NCBI RefSeq assembly: GCF_030433685.1
Contig: NZ_JAROCF010000001.1
Location: 1,860,001-1,924,000 of the forward strand
Reading direction: 5' to 3'
From: Leifsonia williamsii
GTDB lineage: Bacteria; Actinomycetota; Actinomycetes; Actinomycetales; Microbacteriaceae
Length of the DNA: 64,000 nt
The translations under genes were made by a program, and so were the position numbers. Below are positions 27,633-36,714 of this stretch, one piece after another; position 1 is the stretch's first letter, and the number at the start of each line of letters is the position of its first letter. The notes beneath the pieces were generated by a model that saw nothing but the letters and a program-made list of their open reading frames with translations, searched no databases and was not told the origin of the DNA.

Positions 27633-29584
27633 CGCCCTCGCTCGTCGTCGTCGAGGCGACCACCCCGGTGCGTTCGCTCCCCGCGTGGGCGCTCCTCGAG
27701 CGCCGCCTCTTCGCGCTGCAGGAGGAGGCCTGGCGCCTGTTCGAGCGACGCTTCTGCGAGCCGGACGGCAGCCTCCGCTACCACGGCCGCATGTACGGCC
27801 GCGACGGCGTCGACGACTTCTACGAGCCGTTCTTCAACTGGCCGACGCTGTACCGGCTCGGCGGATCCGACGCGTTGCTTGCAGCGGCCAAGCGGCACTG
27901 GGAGGGCGTGACGGCCCAGCAGACCGCATTCGGCTTCGTGCGCGACGAGTACGAGCTGGGCTACGACTGGTTCCACCAGGCGGAGTCGCTCGGGCTTTTC
28001 CTCGCGATCTGTGCCGCGGACCCCGACGACGAGCGCTTCCGCGAGCGCGCCGAGCGCTTCGCCGGCCTCTACCTGCCCGGCTCGCCGCTCGGCAACTACG
28101 ACGCCGAGCGCCGCATGATCGTCGCCCCGCACACCGGCTCGGGCGGTCCGCGCTGGGGCGTGGGGGAGGACTGGGAGGAGTACCGGGCCGACCAGGACGG
28201 CATGGCGATCTACGGCCTCCCGCTGCACGACCTCCCCGGCATCGAGAGCTGGGACGACCTCCGCCGTCCCGAGGCCGCGCGCGCGATGGGCGCCGCCATG
28301 CAGGAGCGGATGGGCCGCGGGGACACCGCGATCGACCTCGCGGCGACCACCCTGGCCGCGAACGCCTGGCTGTACGGCCACGACGAGCGGTTCTCGCGCT
28401 GGCTGCTCGACTACGTCGACGCCTGGCGCGAGCGGGCGGCGCAGAACGACGGCATCCTTCCCGACAACGTCGGTCCGTCCGGTCGCGTCGGTGAGCTCCA
28501 CGGCGGCGCCTGGTACGGCGGCCACTACGGCTGGACCTGGCCGCACGGGCTGCACTCGATCGAGCCGGCCGCGGCCGTGGCGGCGCTGAACGCCACCCTG
28601 GTGACCGGCACGCTCGACCGGCTCGACCTGGCCCGGGGTCCGCTCGACGCGGTGCTGGCCGAGGCCGTCGTGCTCGACGACATCGAGCACCGCGGCAGCC
28701 TGGGGCCGGGCTGGGCGCGCAAGCTCGGTGCGACGCCGGAGACGCGCGAGCTGCTGGTGCCGTACCGGTACGGACCCGACGGCTGGTTCGACCTCCACCC
28801 GCTCGCGCTCACCTATCCCATGTGGCTGGCGTGGGCCTCCGGCAGCGCGGAGGACCGCGCCCGGCTGGACCGGCTGCGCGAGGCGTCGCCGACCGACTGG
28901 ACCGAGGTGCGCTGGTTCCGCGACAAGGAGGAGCAGGGGCACGAAGGTCCGTGGCTCGCCTATCTCGACGGCGACGCGCCCGACTATCCCGCGCGCGCGC
29001 TGGAGATGGCGATCGGTCAGGTGCTGCACCGGATGGCGCTGATCGAGCAGGCGCCCGACGAGCCGGAGGACGGCGACATCCACTTCTGGCAGCGGCTCAA
29101 CCCGGTGGCGACCGAGATCCTCAGCCAGCTCATCACCGGCGCGCCGCCCGCCATCTACTACGGCGGCCTCGCCTTCGCGCGGGTCGTGCTCGGCGACGGC
29201 GAGCGTGGGCGCCCCGGCCTTCCCGACGACGTCGCGGCGCTGGTCAGCGCCATCACGCCTGAGAGCGTCACGCTCGAACTGGTCAACACCGGCTCCGCCG
29301 ACCGCCTCGTGGTCGTGCAGGCCGGCGCGTTCGGTGAGGACCGTGTCGAGGAGGTGCGGTTCGACCGCGCGCTCGACGGCTATCCCGGGAGCGACACCGC
29401 CTACGACATCCCCGCCGTGCGCACCACGAGCGAGACCGCGGCGATCGGCGCGCCGTCGTTCGCCGTCCGCCTCCCCGCGCGAACCAGGATCACCCTCGAC
29501 CTGCGGGTCGGGCGCCGCGCCGAGCGCGCCAGCCACACCCGCTTCCGGTCGGCCATCACCCCATCACAGAGGAGCCCCGAATGA
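27629..29584 (+). CDS. Unrecognised 651-residue cytoplasmic protein, probably alpha/alpha-barrel carbohydrate-active enzyme
   Basis: I do not recognise a named family. The protein is 651 residues with no signal peptide or TM segment. The first 450 residues show repeated aromatic/helical segments (FYEPFFNWPTLYRLGGSDAL, ELGYDWFHQAESLGLFLAI, HGGAWYGGHYGWTWPHGLHS), a pattern typical of six-hairpin (alpha/alpha)6 enzymes such as family-88/105-like hydrolases. The last 100 residues are beta-rich, ending in ARTRITLDLRVG. Conserved-looking acid residues (FVRDEYELGYDW, DDFYEPFFNW) are candidates for catalysis. Its place between the importer and the catabolic genes (ATGA overlaps on both sides) implies that it acts on the imported compound. 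Identity is otherwise open. Confidence 0.8.
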   Translation: MTPSLVVVEATTPVRSLPAWALLERRLFALQEEAWRLFERRFCEPDGSLRYHGRMYGRDGVDDFYEPFFNWPTLYRLGGSDALLAAAKRHWEGVTAQQTAFGFVRDEYELGYDWFHQAESLGLFLAICAADPDDERFRERAERFAGLYLPGSPLGNYDAERRMIVAPHTGSGGPRWGVGEDWEEYRADQDGMAIYGLPLHDLPGIESWDDLRRPEAARAMGAAMQERMGRGDTAIDLAATTLAANAWLYGHDERFSRWLLDYVDAWRERAAQNDGILPDNVGPSGRVGELHGGAWYGGHYGWTWPHGLHSIEPAAAVAALNATLVTGTLDRLDLARGPLDAVLAEAVVLDDIEHRGSLGPGWARKLGATPETRELLVPYRYGPDGWFDLHPLALTYPMWLAWASGSAEDRARLDRLREASPTDWTEVRWFRDKEEQGHEGPWLAYLDGDAPDYPARALEMAIGQVLHRMALIEQAPDEPEDGDIHFWQRLNPVATEILSQLITGAPPAIYYGGLAFARVVLGDGERGRPGLPDDVAALVSAITPESVTLELVNTGSADRLVVVQAGAFGEDRVEEVRFDRALDGYPGSDTAYDIPAVRTTSETAAIGAPSFAVRLPARTRITLDLRVGRRAERASHTRFRSAITPSQRSPE

Positions 29585-30378
29585 CCACGACGACCGATAC
29601 CGCCCGCGACGTCTCCGAGGTGTGGCCGCTGCCGGTCCGCGGAGCGCCGTTCGAGCGCGCCGACGCCGACATCGTCCGGCGGATGGAGGCGGTGAGCGCG
29701 GCCACCGCGTGCGCGAAGCTCAACGGCATGGGCATCACCCGCACCGCCGTGCAGGGTCCCACCGCGCTCGAGCGCGGCAGCCGCGTCGTCGGCTCGGCCC
29801 TGACGCTGCAGTTCATGCCGCAGCGCGAGGACGTCGCCAGCGGGCTCGGCCAGGAGTACGTCGAGCGCGACACCGCGCTCTGGGCCGTGCTCGAGACGGT
29901 GCAGGAGGGCGATGTGCTCGTCGTCCAGGCGTGGGGGAGCAGCTTCACCGGTTGCTTCGGCGACATGCTGGTGCGCTACTTCAAGCGGCGCGGCGGCGCC
30001 GGCATCGTCGTCGATGGCCGCATCCGCGACGCCGCCCGTGTGCGCGAGCTGGGCGTGCCGATCTGGTGCACCGGAACGACGCCGCACTACGCGTCGCAGA
30101 CCGACCTGTTCCCGTGGGCGTACGACGTCCCTGTGGCGGCGGGAGGCGTGCTGTGCCTGCCCGGCGACGTTGTCGTCGCCGACGACGACGGCGCGGTGAT
30201 CGTGCCCGCCGGCCGCGCCCTCGACCTCGTGCAGGACGCCGAGGATCACGAGAACTGGGAGGAGTTCAGCCGGATGCGCCTCGAGCAGGGCGCCCGGCTC
30301 TCCGACTACTACCCGCTCGCGCCGGAGAGCCGTGCCGAATACGAGCGCTGGCGCGACGCGGGCCGCAAGCCCTTCTGA
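29581..30378 (+). CDS. RraA-family protein (HMG aldolase-like)
   Basis: A 265-residue member of the RraA/4-hydroxy-4-methyl-2-oxoglutarate aldolase superfamily. The signature region reads GDMLVRYFKRRGGAGIVVDG followed by RIRD, where the Arg and Asp of bona fide aldolases bind the pyruvyl unit and a divalent metal; PWAYDVPVAAGGV and LPGDVVVADDDGAVIVP complete the pattern. In sugar-acid pathways such proteins can cleave or decarboxylate 2-keto acids. Here it follows the 651-residue protein with an ATGA overlap and precedes a lactonase-like gene, so an aldolase/lyase role in deoxysugar catabolism is likely. Regulation of RNase E is not implied. Confidence 0.83.
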   Translation: MTTTTDTARDVSEVWPLPVRGAPFERADADIVRRMEAVSAATACAKLNGMGITRTAVQGPTALERGSRVVGSALTLQFMPQREDVASGLGQEYVERDTALWAVLETVQEGDVLVVQAWGSSFTGCFGDMLVRYFKRRGGAGIVVDGRIRDAARVRELGVPIWCTGTTPHYASQTDLFPWAYDVPVAAGGVLCLPGDVVVADDDGAVIVPAGRALDLVQDAEDHENWEEFSRMRLEQGARLSDYYPLAPESRAEYERWRDAGRKPF

Positions 30379-30395
30379 CCGATGCCGTACGAGCG

Positions 30396-31265
30396 ATGAT
30401 CGTCGACGCCCACACCCACGTCTGGGGACCGGACGCGCTGGAGCTGGACTGGCTCGCCGATCCGACCGCCGGGCCGCTGCGGCGCCCGTACCCGGTCGGG
30501 GAGTTGCTGGCGGAGGAGGCCGCGTGCGGCGTCGACGCCGTGGTTCTCGTGACCGCGGTCGAGTCTGTCGCCGGCACGGCGGCCCTGCTCGCGGAGGTGG
30601 AGCGGGACGACGCCTCCCGTGCTGCGCCCGGCGCCCCCCGCGCTGCGCCTCGCATCGGTGCCGTCGTCGGCTGGGTCGATCTGACGGCGCCCGGCGTCGG
30701 AGGACGCCTCGACGCCCTCCGCGCGGGGCCGGGCGGTCGCCTGCTGCGCGGTGTGCGGCTCGTTCAGGAGCAGGTGGAGCCGGGGCGGCGGTCCACGGAT
30801 GCGCTGCTGCGGGCCTGTGACGCGCTGGCCGAACGCGGGCTCGTCCTCGAGGTGCTGGTCGCCCCCGGGCGGCTCGCCGACCTCGCCGAGCTGGTCGACG
30901 CGCGCCCGGAGCTGCCGGTCGTGCTGGATCATCTCGGGGGTCCGTCCCCGGACGCCGGGGAGGCCTGGCGCCTCGACCTCTTCGGTCTCGCGCACGCTCC
31001 GCGCGTCTTCTTGAAGCTGTCCGGCCTCGACCTCCGAACGCCGTTCGGAGCGGACTGCGCCGCATTCGCCCTCGACCTGTTCGGCCCGCGCCGGGTCATG
31101 GCGGGGAGCGACTGGCCCGTGCTCCGGCTGCGCTCCACGCTCGAGGCGGTGTGGAGCGACCTCGCCGTCGCGGCCGCCGGGCTGACGTCCGCGGAGCGCG
31201 ACGCCGTCCTCGGCGGGACCGCGGCCGAGGTGTACGGGATCGATCACCAGGGAGGGACCCCATGA
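30396..31265 (+). CDS. Amidohydrolase family 2, probable sugar lactonase
   Basis: A 289-residue TIM-barrel metal hydrolase. The N-terminal metal motif is MIVDAHTHVWG; VLDHLGGPSP and the C-terminal VMAGSDWPVL Asp are the other hallmarks. This subgroup (amidohydro-rel/COG3618-type) contains L-rhamnono- and L-fucono-lactonases, which open the lactone made by a sugar dehydrogenase. That role fits the aldo/keto reductase encoded directly downstream (ATGA overlap) and the RraA-family gene upstream (17-base gap). Confidence 0.85.
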   Translation: MIVDAHTHVWGPDALELDWLADPTAGPLRRPYPVGELLAEEAACGVDAVVLVTAVESVAGTAALLAEVERDDASRAAPGAPRAAPRIGAVVGWVDLTAPGVGGRLDALRAGPGGRLLRGVRLVQEQVEPGRRSTDALLRACDALAERGLVLEVLVAPGRLADLAELVDARPELPVVLDHLGGPSPDAGEAWRLDLFGLAHAPRVFLKLSGLDLRTPFGADCAAFALDLFGPRRVMAGSDWPVLRLRSTLEAVWSDLAVAAAGLTSAERDAVLGGTAAEVYGIDHQGGTP

Positions 31266-32200
31266 CCACACGGCTCGCGCGGCGCGGCCTCCATCCCGGC
31301 GACCTCGGACTCGGCACCGCTCAGCTCGGCGACCTCTTCCACCGGCTCACGGACGCCGAGGCAACCGCGATCGTCGACACCGCGTGGGAGGCCGGCATCC
31401 GGTACTTCGACACGGCGCCCCACTACGGGCTGGGCCTGGCGGAGGCGCGGCTCGGCACTGCCCTGCGGCAGCGGGAGCGCGACGACTACGTGCTGAGCAC
31501 GAAGGTCGGCCGGCTGATCGTCGACGACGGCGCCGGAGAGCGCACCCGCGTGTTCGACTTCTCCGCCTCCGGCGTGGCCCGCTCGCTCGACGCGTCGCGC
31601 GAGCGGCTGGGCGTCGACCGGATCGACATCGCGCTCATCCACGACCCGGAGGGGCATGCCGAGCAGGCCGTCTCCGCCGCGTATCCGGCGCTCGCCGCCC
31701 TGCGGGATCGTGGCGAGATCGGGGCGGTCGGCGTCGGGACGAAGGACGTCGCCACCCTGCTCCGGGTGGTCGAGCGCACCGACGTCGACGCGGTCATGGT
31801 CGCCGGGAGGCTCACCCTCCTCGACCATTCGGCCGCCGACGAGCTCGTGCCGCTGTGCGCCGAGCGCGGTGTGGCCATCCTCAACGCCGGCGTGTTCAAC
31901 AGCGGGATCCTCGCGGGCGACGCCCCGGCCTCGACCTCCCACTTCGACTACGGCGAACCGTCGTCGCGCGTGCTCGCAGCGGCTCGTCGTGCCGCGGCGG
32001 CGGCCCGCGACCAGGGCGCGGGGCTGCCCGTCGCGGCTCTGCAGTACGCGAGGTCGTTCCCCGGCGTCGCCTCGGTCGTCGTGGGGGCGGACAGCGCGGC
32101 CCAGCTGGCGACGACCGCCGGATGGATGCGCGCGGCGATGGGGGAGCGGCTCGACCTGCGCGCCGTGCTCGACGCGGTCGGCGCGGATGCGATGATGTGA
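31262..32200 (+). CDS. Aldo/keto reductase, probable L-fucose/L-rhamnose-type 1-dehydrogenase
   Basis: A 312-residue AKR. Catalytic tetrad elements appear in GIRYFDTAPHYGLGLAE (Asp and Tyr) and VLSTKVGRLI (Lys), with the His in IDIALIHDP. The C-terminal cofactor-binding part includes VAALQYARSFPGVASVVVGA. The sequence style (LGLGTAQLGDLF start, FDFSASGVARSLDASRERLG) matches the D-threo-aldose/L-fucose 1-dehydrogenase and pyridoxal 4-dehydrogenase group. With the lactonase it would form a two-step oxidation of a free deoxysugar to the aldonic acid. Last gene of the operon. Confidence 0.88.
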   Translation: MTTRLARRGLHPGDLGLGTAQLGDLFHRLTDAEATAIVDTAWEAGIRYFDTAPHYGLGLAEARLGTALRQRERDDYVLSTKVGRLIVDDGAGERTRVFDFSASGVARSLDASRERLGVDRIDIALIHDPEGHAEQAVSAAYPALAALRDRGEIGAVGVGTKDVATLLRVVERTDVDAVMVAGRLTLLDHSAADELVPLCAERGVAILNAGVFNSGILAGDAPASTSHFDYGEPSSRVLAAARRAAAAARDQGAGLPVAALQYARSFPGVASVVVGADSAAQLATTAGWMRAAMGERLDLRAVLDAVGADAMM

Positions 32201-32223
32201 CAGGCGGTACGCGCCGCCATTTC

Positions 32224-32258
32224 GTGGACATCCACAAGATTACGTATATTACATACGT
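32224..32258. promoter_or_regulatory. AT-rich stretch with two short inverted repeats upstream of the GT2 gene
   Basis: GTGGA-CA-TCCAC (32224-32235) and ACGTA-N7-TACGT (32242-32258) lie in a conspicuously AT-rich patch in the 228-base gap before the GT2 gene. A third element, GGGG-N7-CCCC, is at 32323-32337. They are candidate regulator sites or part of a terminator for the upstream operon; nothing else is recognised in the gap. Confidence 0.45.
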
Positions 32259-32428
32259 CTTACGATGTTCACCATGCGTACATCGCCTTGTGGTCCTGAG
32301 TGCCCCTGCGTGACCATAACGCGGGGTTTTGTACCCCATTCTGTCCTCACTATTGTGGACAAGCGAGGGCTACCCCGACGCGCAACCCGAATGCGCGGGC
32401 TCTCGTCTCGAAGGACGCATACCCGATC

Positions 32429-34930
32429 ATGAGTTCTACAAGTTCATACACGCCTGCCCGAAAGCGCCAGCTCGGCTCCGAGAAGCGCACCGACCCCCTG
32501 CCGACGGTCCACCCGAAGCCGTCCGACAGCAAGATCACCTGGAGCCGCGTCGCCATCGTGCTGACGATCCTGTTCTGGGCGATCTACGTCGTCACGACGA
32601 TCATCCGCCAGTTCATCGACAGCGGATCGCAGAACTTCCGCTTCACCATGGAGGCGATCGGCTACACGGTCGTCGTCACCTTCCTCACCTTCTCCGCCCT
32701 GATGTACCTCGTGGCCCGGCAGGGAGCGCTCCAGCGCTTCCAGAAACACGTCCGCGTGCCGCGCGCCGAGCTCGACCGGCACTTCGCCCAGACCCAGCCC
32801 TCGATCACCGTGCTCGTGCCCTCCTACGCGGAGGAGCCGGAGGTCGTCCGCATGACGCTGCTGTCGGCCGCGCTGCAGGAGTTCCCCTCCAAGCGGGTCG
32901 TGCTGCTGCTCGACGACAACCCGAACCCGACCGACCCTGCTGTCGCCGAGCGCCTCCAGGCCACCCGCGACCTGGCGACCAGCATCGAGGACCAGCTCTC
33001 GGAGCCGCGCTTCCGCTTCACCGACGCGCTGATGCGCTTCGAGCTCGGCGACGACCGCGCGCTCGCCGAGCCGGAGGCCGCGCGCGAGCTCGCCGGCCAC
33101 TACCGCTGGGCCGCGCAGTGGCTGTACGACCAGGCCGACGCGCACACCATCGAGGACCACGTCGACGTGTTCTTCGCCGACCAGGTGCTCCGCGCCCTCG
33201 GCGACGACCTCGCCCTGACCGGGGAGGCGGTGGATGCCGCGCTCGACGAGGGCGCCCTGCTCACCTCCGAGCGCGTCGCGCAGCTGTACCGCCGGCTGGC
33301 GTGGACCTTCGACGCCGACCTCGAGGTGTTCGAGCGCAAGAAGTGGGCCTCCCTCTCGCACGAGGCGAACAAGGCCATGAACCTCAACGCCTACATAGGC
33401 CTGATGGGCGGCACGTACCGCGTCGAGGAGACGCCGGAGGGCCCGATCCTCAGCGCGGTCCCCGTCGGCAGCCGCCGGCCCGGCGACATCGAGATCCCTG
33501 ACAGCGACTTCCTGCTCACGCTCGATGCCGACTCGATCCTGCTGCGCGAGTACTGCCTCCGGCTGACCTTCTTCCTGCAGCAGCCCGACAACGCACGGGT
33601 CGCAGTGACGCAGACGCCGTACTCGTCGTTCCGCGGCGCCGGCACCCGCATCGAGCGCCTCGCCGGTGCGACGACGGACATCCAGCACATCCTCCACCAG
33701 GGCAAGAGCTACTACGGCGCCACGTTCTGGGTCGGCGCGAACGCGGTCATCCGCAAGCGCGCGCTCGACGACATCGTCGAGACCGAGTTCGTCGGCGGCT
33801 TCGAGGTGCGCCGGTACATCCAGGACCGCACCGTGATCGAGGACACCGAGTCGAGCATCGACCTCGGCACCCACGGCTGGACGCTCGTCAACTACCCGGA
33901 GCGCCTGAGCTACTCCGCGACCCCGCCCGACTTCGGCTCGCTGATCGTGCAGCGCCGGCGCTGGGCCAACGGCGGCCTGCTGATCCTCCCGAAGCTCTGG
34001 CGTCAGGTGAAGGAGCGCCGCCGCCGCGGCGAGAACGTCTCGCGCGTCGAGCTGCTGCTGCGCATCAACTACATGGCCTCGATCTGCTGGGCCAGCTTCG
34101 GCCTGGTGTTCCTGCTGGCGTACCCGTACGACGGCCGCCTGCTGAGCCCGATGGTGCTGCTGGCTGCTCTGCCGTACTTCATCAGCCAGGCCGCCGACCT
34201 GCGCTACTGCGGGTACAAGGCGATGGACATCTTCACGATCTACGGCTTCAACCTCATCCTGCTGCCCGTGAACCTCGCCGGGGTGCTCAAGTCGATCCAG
34301 CAGTCGCTGACCGGCAAGAAGATCCCGTTCGCCCGCACGCCCAAGGTGAAGAACCGCACCGCCTCGCCGCTGCTGTACGTCGTCGCGCCGCTCGCGATCG
34401 TCGCGTTCTCGCTGTTCACGCTGTGGCGCGACGTCACCGCGCAGAACTGGGGCAACGCCGCGTTCGCCGCCTTCAACGCGGTCTGGGCGATCTGGGCGAT
34501 CTGCGCCTACATCGGCGTCGGCAACACCATCGTCGACATCTGGCTCGGCATGACCAAGCCGCTGTACGTCGACAAGAGCAAGCGCGCCTCCACGCCGGAG
34601 CCCGCCGCCGTGACGGCGTCGATCGACTGGCGCTCGGTGCTGTACCACGGACACGCCGGGGGCGAGCTGTCGCACCAGGAGCGCGCGGCCGTCGCCGTGC
34701 CGGTCGAGGTCGAGGAGCAGCTCGCTGCGGCAGCCGCCTCCGGCGCCGCCGAGATCGCCGCTGCCATCGCCGCAGAGCCGGCCGCTGCTGTCGCCGCTGC
34801 CGCTCCGGCTGTGGAGGTCGCTGAGGCGAACGAGACAGAGTCGGCCGACGCTGAGTCGATCCACGCGGAGTCGGTCGAGGCCGGTTCCATCAGCGCGGGT
34901 TCCATCAGCGCCGAGAAGCAGGCCGCCTGA
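32429..34930 (+). CDS. Processive membrane glycosyltransferase, cellulose/hyaluronan-synthase-like GT2
   Basis: An 833-residue membrane enzyme. Two N-terminal TM helices (IVLTILFWAIYVVTTII; YTVVVTFLTFSALMYLVA) precede a GT-A domain with TVLVPSYAEEPEVVRM, the first Asp in VLLLDDNPNP, the DXD-type LLTLDADSIL, the TED-like VIEDTESS and the processive motif QRRRWANGG. Five or so further TM segments follow. It therefore both polymerises and extrudes a polysaccharide, using a UDP-sugar. An insert of about 150 residues separates the first Asp from the DXD motif. The C-terminal 90 residues are alanine-rich and low complexity (AAAAASGAAEIAAAIAAEPA). ATG 32429 is used, although its ribosome site is poorly spaced. 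Coupled to the next gene by a one-base overlap. Confidence 0.88.
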   Translation: MSSTSSYTPARKRQLGSEKRTDPLPTVHPKPSDSKITWSRVAIVLTILFWAIYVVTTIIRQFIDSGSQNFRFTMEAIGYTVVVTFLTFSALMYLVARQGALQRFQKHVRVPRAELDRHFAQTQPSITVLVPSYAEEPEVVRMTLLSAALQEFPSKRVVLLLDDNPNPTDPAVAERLQATRDLATSIEDQLSEPRFRFTDALMRFELGDDRALAEPEAARELAGHYRWAAQWLYDQADAHTIEDHVDVFFADQVLRALGDDLALTGEAVDAALDEGALLTSERVAQLYRRLAWTFDADLEVFERKKWASLSHEANKAMNLNAYIGLMGGTYRVEETPEGPILSAVPVGSRRPGDIEIPDSDFLLTLDADSILLREYCLRLTFFLQQPDNARVAVTQTPYSSFRGAGTRIERLAGATTDIQHILHQGKSYYGATFWVGANAVIRKRALDDIVETEFVGGFEVRRYIQDRTVIEDTESSIDLGTHGWTLVNYPERLSYSATPPDFGSLIVQRRRWANGGLLILPKLWRQVKERRRRGENVSRVELLLRINYMASICWASFGLVFLLAYPYDGRLLSPMVLLAALPYFISQAADLRYCGYKAMDIFTIYGFNLILLPVNLAGVLKSIQQSLTGKKIPFARTPKVKNRTASPLLYVVAPLAIVAFSLFTLWRDVTAQNWGNAAFAAFNAVWAIWAICAYIGVGNTIVDIWLGMTKPLYVDKSKRASTPEPAAVTASIDWRSVLYHGHAGGELSHQERAAVAVPVEVEEQLAAAAASGAAEIAAAIAAEPAAAVAAAAPAVEVAEANETESADAESIHAESVEAGSISAGSISAEKQAA

Positions 34931-36555
34931 TGGCGCGCAAGAAGGGTGTGGAGGCCGCGGTCGCGTCTGCTCCGGCCGCTTCCGCGACCGAGCGCGCCCA
35001 GGCGCCTGAGGCGGACTCCGGCCGCCGGCTGTCGCCGTGGCGAGTGATCGGCGCCGGCCTGGTCGCCGTGATCGTCGTCACCGGCGGCGTCGTCGGGTTC
35101 CAGTGGTGGAGCGCCAAGGCGGCGGTCGACCAGAAGCCGTGGTTCGCCTCCTACGTGGACGTCACCGCGACTCCGCGGTTCGCGTTCGAGAACCTCGGCA
35201 CGACCACCACGAAGGACGCCGTCCTGTCGTTCGTCGTCTCCTCGAAGGACGAGGCGTGCGAGCCCTCGTGGGGCGCCGCGTACTCGCTGGACGAGGCGCG
35301 CGGCTCCCTCGACCTGGATCGCCGCATCGCGCGCCTCCAGCAGCAGGGCGGCACGGTCGCCGTGTCGTTCGGCGGCCTCAACAACGACGAGCTCGCCGTG
35401 AACTGCGACGACCCGTCGAAGCTGAAGGCCGCGTACGCCTCCGTCGTCGACCGCTACAAGATCGGCACGATCGACCTCGACCTCGAGGGCGAGGGCCTGC
35501 AGGACGCCGACGCGAACGCCCGCCGGGCCACCGCGATCGCCGCGTTGCAGAAGGAGCGCCGCGCAGACGGCAAGAGCCTCGCCGTCTGGCTGACCCTCCC
35601 CGTCGCGCCGTCCGGCATGACCTCCGCCGGCACCGACGCGATCACGGCGATGCTCGACGCCAAGGTCGACATCGCGGGCGTCAACGTCATGACCATGGAC
35701 TTCGGCTCCTCCAAGGAGGCGAAGAAGTCGATGGCGCAGAACGCGGAGGCCGCCGTCACGGCCGCCCAGCGCCAGCTCGGCATCCTGTACGACCGCGCGA
35801 AGCTGCACCAGAGCGACCCGAGCCTGTGGGCGAAGGTCGGTGCGACCCCGATGATCGGTCAGAACGACGTCGAGGACGAGGTCTTCACCTTCGCCGACGC
35901 CGCCGCCTTCAACAAGTGGGCCGTCTCGACCGGCATCGGCCGCATGTCGATGTGGTCGGCGAACCGCGACAAGACCTGCGGCTCGAACTACGTGGACACC
36001 TCTGTGGTCTCCGACGCCTGCAGCGGTGTCAGCCAGGGCAAGAAGACGTTCGCCGCCACGCTGGCGAAGGGCTTCGACGGCCACATCTCGCTGGGCGAGG
36101 CGGCCGTCACCACCGCCGAGCCGGTCGCGACCGCGGCCGCCGACGACCCCGCGACCTCCCCGTACCCGATCTGGAAGACCAGCTCCTCCTACCTCAAGGG
36201 CACGAAGATCGTCTGGCACCGCAACGTCTACCAGGCGAAGTGGTGGACGAAGGGCGACATGCCCGACGATCCGGTGCTGAACTCGTGGGAGACCCCGTGG
36301 GAGCTGGTGGGCCCGGTGTTGCCGGGGGAGACCCCGATCCCGCAGCCGACCCTCCCCGCCGGCACGTACCCGAACTGGAGCGGCACTGCCGCCTACGACA
36401 AGGGTCAGCGGGTGCTGTTCGACGGCACACCGTACGAGGCGAAGTGGTGGACCCAGGGCGACAGCCCGGAGGCTGCCAGCGCCGACCCCGACTCCTCGCC
36501 CTGGTCCCCGCTGACCCAGGACGAGCTGGACAAGCTCGCGGGCGGGTCGTCCTGA
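34930..36555 (+). CDS. Membrane-anchored GH18-like protein with two chitin-binding-type repeats
   Basis: A 541-residue protein with a single N-terminal anchor (VIGAGLVAVIVVTGGVVGF, about residues 39-57) and an outside GH18-like barrel. The family motif DxxDxDxE appears as IDLDLEGEG, with D182, D184 and E186 present, although the Trp/Gly context is atypical. FGGLNNDE is the substrate-binding strand region. Two tandem C-terminal repeats of about 45 residues, YPIWKTSSSYLKGTKIVW and YPNWSGTAAYDKGQRVLF, each followed by an AKWWT-type motif, match family 5/12 carbohydrate-binding modules. The glycosyltransferase stop overlaps this start, so it may trim, bind or release the polymer. Catalytic activity is plausible but not proven. 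Confidence 0.83.
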   Translation: MARKKGVEAAVASAPAASATERAQAPEADSGRRLSPWRVIGAGLVAVIVVTGGVVGFQWWSAKAAVDQKPWFASYVDVTATPRFAFENLGTTTTKDAVLSFVVSSKDEACEPSWGAAYSLDEARGSLDLDRRIARLQQQGGTVAVSFGGLNNDELAVNCDDPSKLKAAYASVVDRYKIGTIDLDLEGEGLQDADANARRATAIAALQKERRADGKSLAVWLTLPVAPSGMTSAGTDAITAMLDAKVDIAGVNVMTMDFGSSKEAKKSMAQNAEAAVTAAQRQLGILYDRAKLHQSDPSLWAKVGATPMIGQNDVEDEVFTFADAAAFNKWAVSTGIGRMSMWSANRDKTCGSNYVDTSVVSDACSGVSQGKKTFAATLAKGFDGHISLGEAAVTTAEPVATAAADDPATSPYPIWKTSSSYLKGTKIVWHRNVYQAKWWTKGDMPDDPVLNSWETPWELVGPVLPGETPIPQPTLPAGTYPNWSGTAAYDKGQRVLFDGTPYEAKWWTQGDSPEAASADPDSSPWSPLTQDELDKLAGGSS

Positions 36556-36714
36556 CCCTGCCCGCGTGAAGACCCGGCGGCGGGATGCTGACCCCCCTCG
36601 CATCCCGTCGTCGACTGAACCAGGACCACCCCGCTGCGGGGCGGAGGGTCCGGGCGCCACCGTGTGCGAGACGGCTTCGTCGGGAAGCCGGTCACGGCAG
36701 GGCGCCGGTCGGCG

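Noticed and set aside
27572..29536. 654-codon antisense frame opposite the 651-residue protein
   Set aside because: Composition is typical of shadow frames, and the + strand gene is coupled to both neighbours.
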